DNA of 64,000 nt. Source: Allium sativum (Eukaryota > Streptophyta > Magnoliopsida > Asparagales > Amaryllidaceae). The stretch's first letter is position 1, and each line of letters begins with the position of its first letter. Below the pieces are notes generated by a model. That model worked only from the letters and a program-made list of their open reading frames with translations. It was not told where the DNA came from and did no database searches. Location of the stretch: assembly GCA_030737875.1 (NCBI GenBank), contig CM060912.1, positions 122,526,993 to 122,590,992 of the forward strand, read 5' to 3'. The position numbers were made by a program, and so were the translations under genes. Shown in pieces: positions 62,605-64,000 of this stretch.

Positions 62605-64000
62605 TTATTCTTCACTGAATATAATTTTAAAATATTCGTTATTTTAAATTATTCTTTATTTTGAAAGATTCTTTCTTTTTGAATACTCTTTATATAAAAG
62701 ATATTCTGAATCAGAATGCAACTCAATCAATTACCATACAATCAGTTGTATGGATTTCATGCATTGCATATATATAACGATAATGATAAATAATCAAACA
62801 ACAATCCATTCACAACCAGAGTGAAATTTATAATTGTGTGAGCGTTAAAATAAATTAATAAATAAAGCTCAACACAGACTGTCAATCCATCGCTTGACAT
62901 ATAGTTAAATATTGGGACTAGTGTACGTCATCCCAGCACCCGTGTGGGGTTTTCAAACAACAACAATTCATCTAAATAGATTAGTGGTTAATAAATTTAA
63001 CCAATCATTATTCGGTATGAATTATTCTCTATTTAACTCATTCACTGTTTTAAATTATAAATAAATATTTGTAATTTTAACTACCATATTAATAAGAACA
63101 TTATAATGATAATGTTTTAATCTAGCACAAATCATATCTTAACTTATGCTCAATTTTCTAACAAAACGACATTTTTAGTTTAAATGGCATTTCTAATAAT
63201 TGACTAACATGTCTTTTCTTATAGGTGACATTTTATAATAACATGACATTTCGAATAAGAATGGTATTTTTATAATTACATGACATTATATAAACATATG
63301 ACATTTTTATTTAACATGAACTTACTCTACATAAATGGCATTCATTCTAATATGCCACTATTCTACATAAATGACATACTAATTCCAACATAACATTTCA
63401 AATCAAAATGACATTTTTATTTCTAATATCACATTTCTATTCAAAATGGCATTTTTAATCTAATATAACATTTCATAACAAATTGTTATTTTTATTCTAA
63501 TGCGACATTTTCAACTAAAATGTAACTTTATCTCTAATGCAACATTACAACTAAAGTGTAACTTTATTTCTAGTGCAACATTTCAACTAAAATGTAACTT
63601 TATCTCTAATGCAACATTTTAACTAAAATGTAACTTTATTTCTAGTGCAACATTTGCAAAATGTGATTTTATTCTAATAAACATTTCTAACTAAAATGTC
63701 CCTTTTTTTTTCTAATGGAACATTTCTGATAAAATGTTCTTTTTTATCTAATGAAACATTTCTCATAAAATGTCATTTTATTTCTAGTTTACATTTTCTA
63801 ACAAAAATGTTCTTTTATTTCTAGTTTACATTTTCGAACAAAATTGTCCTTTTATTTCTAATATGACCATTCTAACATAAAAGATATTACCATTTAACAT
63901 AAAAGATATTTTTTACTCTAATATGACCATTCTGACAAAAGTGTCCATTTTAATTAACATGACATGATTCTAACTAAATATATGCCCGTTTGAATGTAAC
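62605..64000 (-). mobile_element. Family A LTR fragment, minus strand, right half
   Basis: Begins with the duplicated TTATT and continues the A LTR interrupted at 24166. The reverse complement of 62930-62960 matches 13375-13405 of A2 (the CCCCACACGGGT block). It runs off the window. Confidence 0.75.
63100..63960. repeat. Degenerate AT-rich tandem repeat, unit about 36 bp
   Basis: Units of the form ACATTTCAACTAAAATGTAA plus a T-rich tail repeat over more than 800 bp, most regularly at 63500-63680. ACATTT and AAATGT form a short inverted repeat in each unit. It occupies the LTR region where A2 has its 34 bp repeat, but the unit differs. Confidence 0.8.

Noticed and set aside
63100..63960. CRISPR-like array
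   Set aside because: Units are degenerate and contiguous with no constant-repeat/variable-spacer pattern, in a plant LTR; this is a tandem repeat.

Overview
The window is intergenic plant DNA built almost entirely from nested Ty3/gypsy LTR retrotransposons. I see no host gene, tRNA, rRNA or CRISPR array. A flowering-plant nuclear genome is indicated by AT-rich sequence, primer binding sites matching plant initiator tRNA-Met, and two gag-pol reading frames of the chromodomain-bearing Tekay/Del chromovirus type. I cannot name the species. Family letters A to G are mine.

Layout. 1-2915 is the 3' part of a plus-strand 5' LTR (A1), followed by its primer binding site and a short non-coding internal remnant to 3340. 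3341-6946 is a minus-strand LTR (E). 6947-7228 is a short unassigned spacer. 7229-8803 is a truncated minus-strand LTR (F). 8804-23644 is a minus-strand element (D): a 3' LTR split by a plus-strand solo LTR (A2, 10988-17219), a 1.4 kb non-coding internal region and a truncated 5' LTR. 23645-24166 and 62605-64000 are two halves of a minus-strand A-family LTR, separated by element C (24167-62604, TSD TTATT). C is a minus-strand element with roughly 6 kb LTRs and under 1 kb of non-coding internal DNA. Two younger elements sit inside C: B (31059-41012, plus, TSD AACCC), complete with an intact 1458-residue gag-pol, in C's internal region; and G (42080-57464, minus, TSD CTTGA), with 5391 bp LTRs and a gag-pol broken by seven in-frame stop codons, in C's 5' LTR.

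Relative ages follow from nesting and from LTR differences counted by eye. B is youngest (about 10 differences over 2.6 kb). G is older (about 20 in the first 600 bp). C hosts both, and the A(-) LTR hosts C.

How the parts work together. Only B could supply proteins by itself. C and D carry LTRs, primer site and polypurine tract but no genes, so they look non-autonomous and dependent on enzymes of Tekay-type relatives. The LTR families share three things beyond ordinary LTR features. (1) A structured module near the LTR 3' end has hairpins whose stem sequences differ between families while pairing is kept. (2) A GTGAGT-type splice donor follows a leader within the LTR, and B and G have a strong splice acceptor just before the gag ATG. 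(3) A short hairpin sits immediately before the polypurine tract. Together these suggest a conserved RNA architecture and a spliced gag-pol mRNA, which I put forward as the most interesting signal here.
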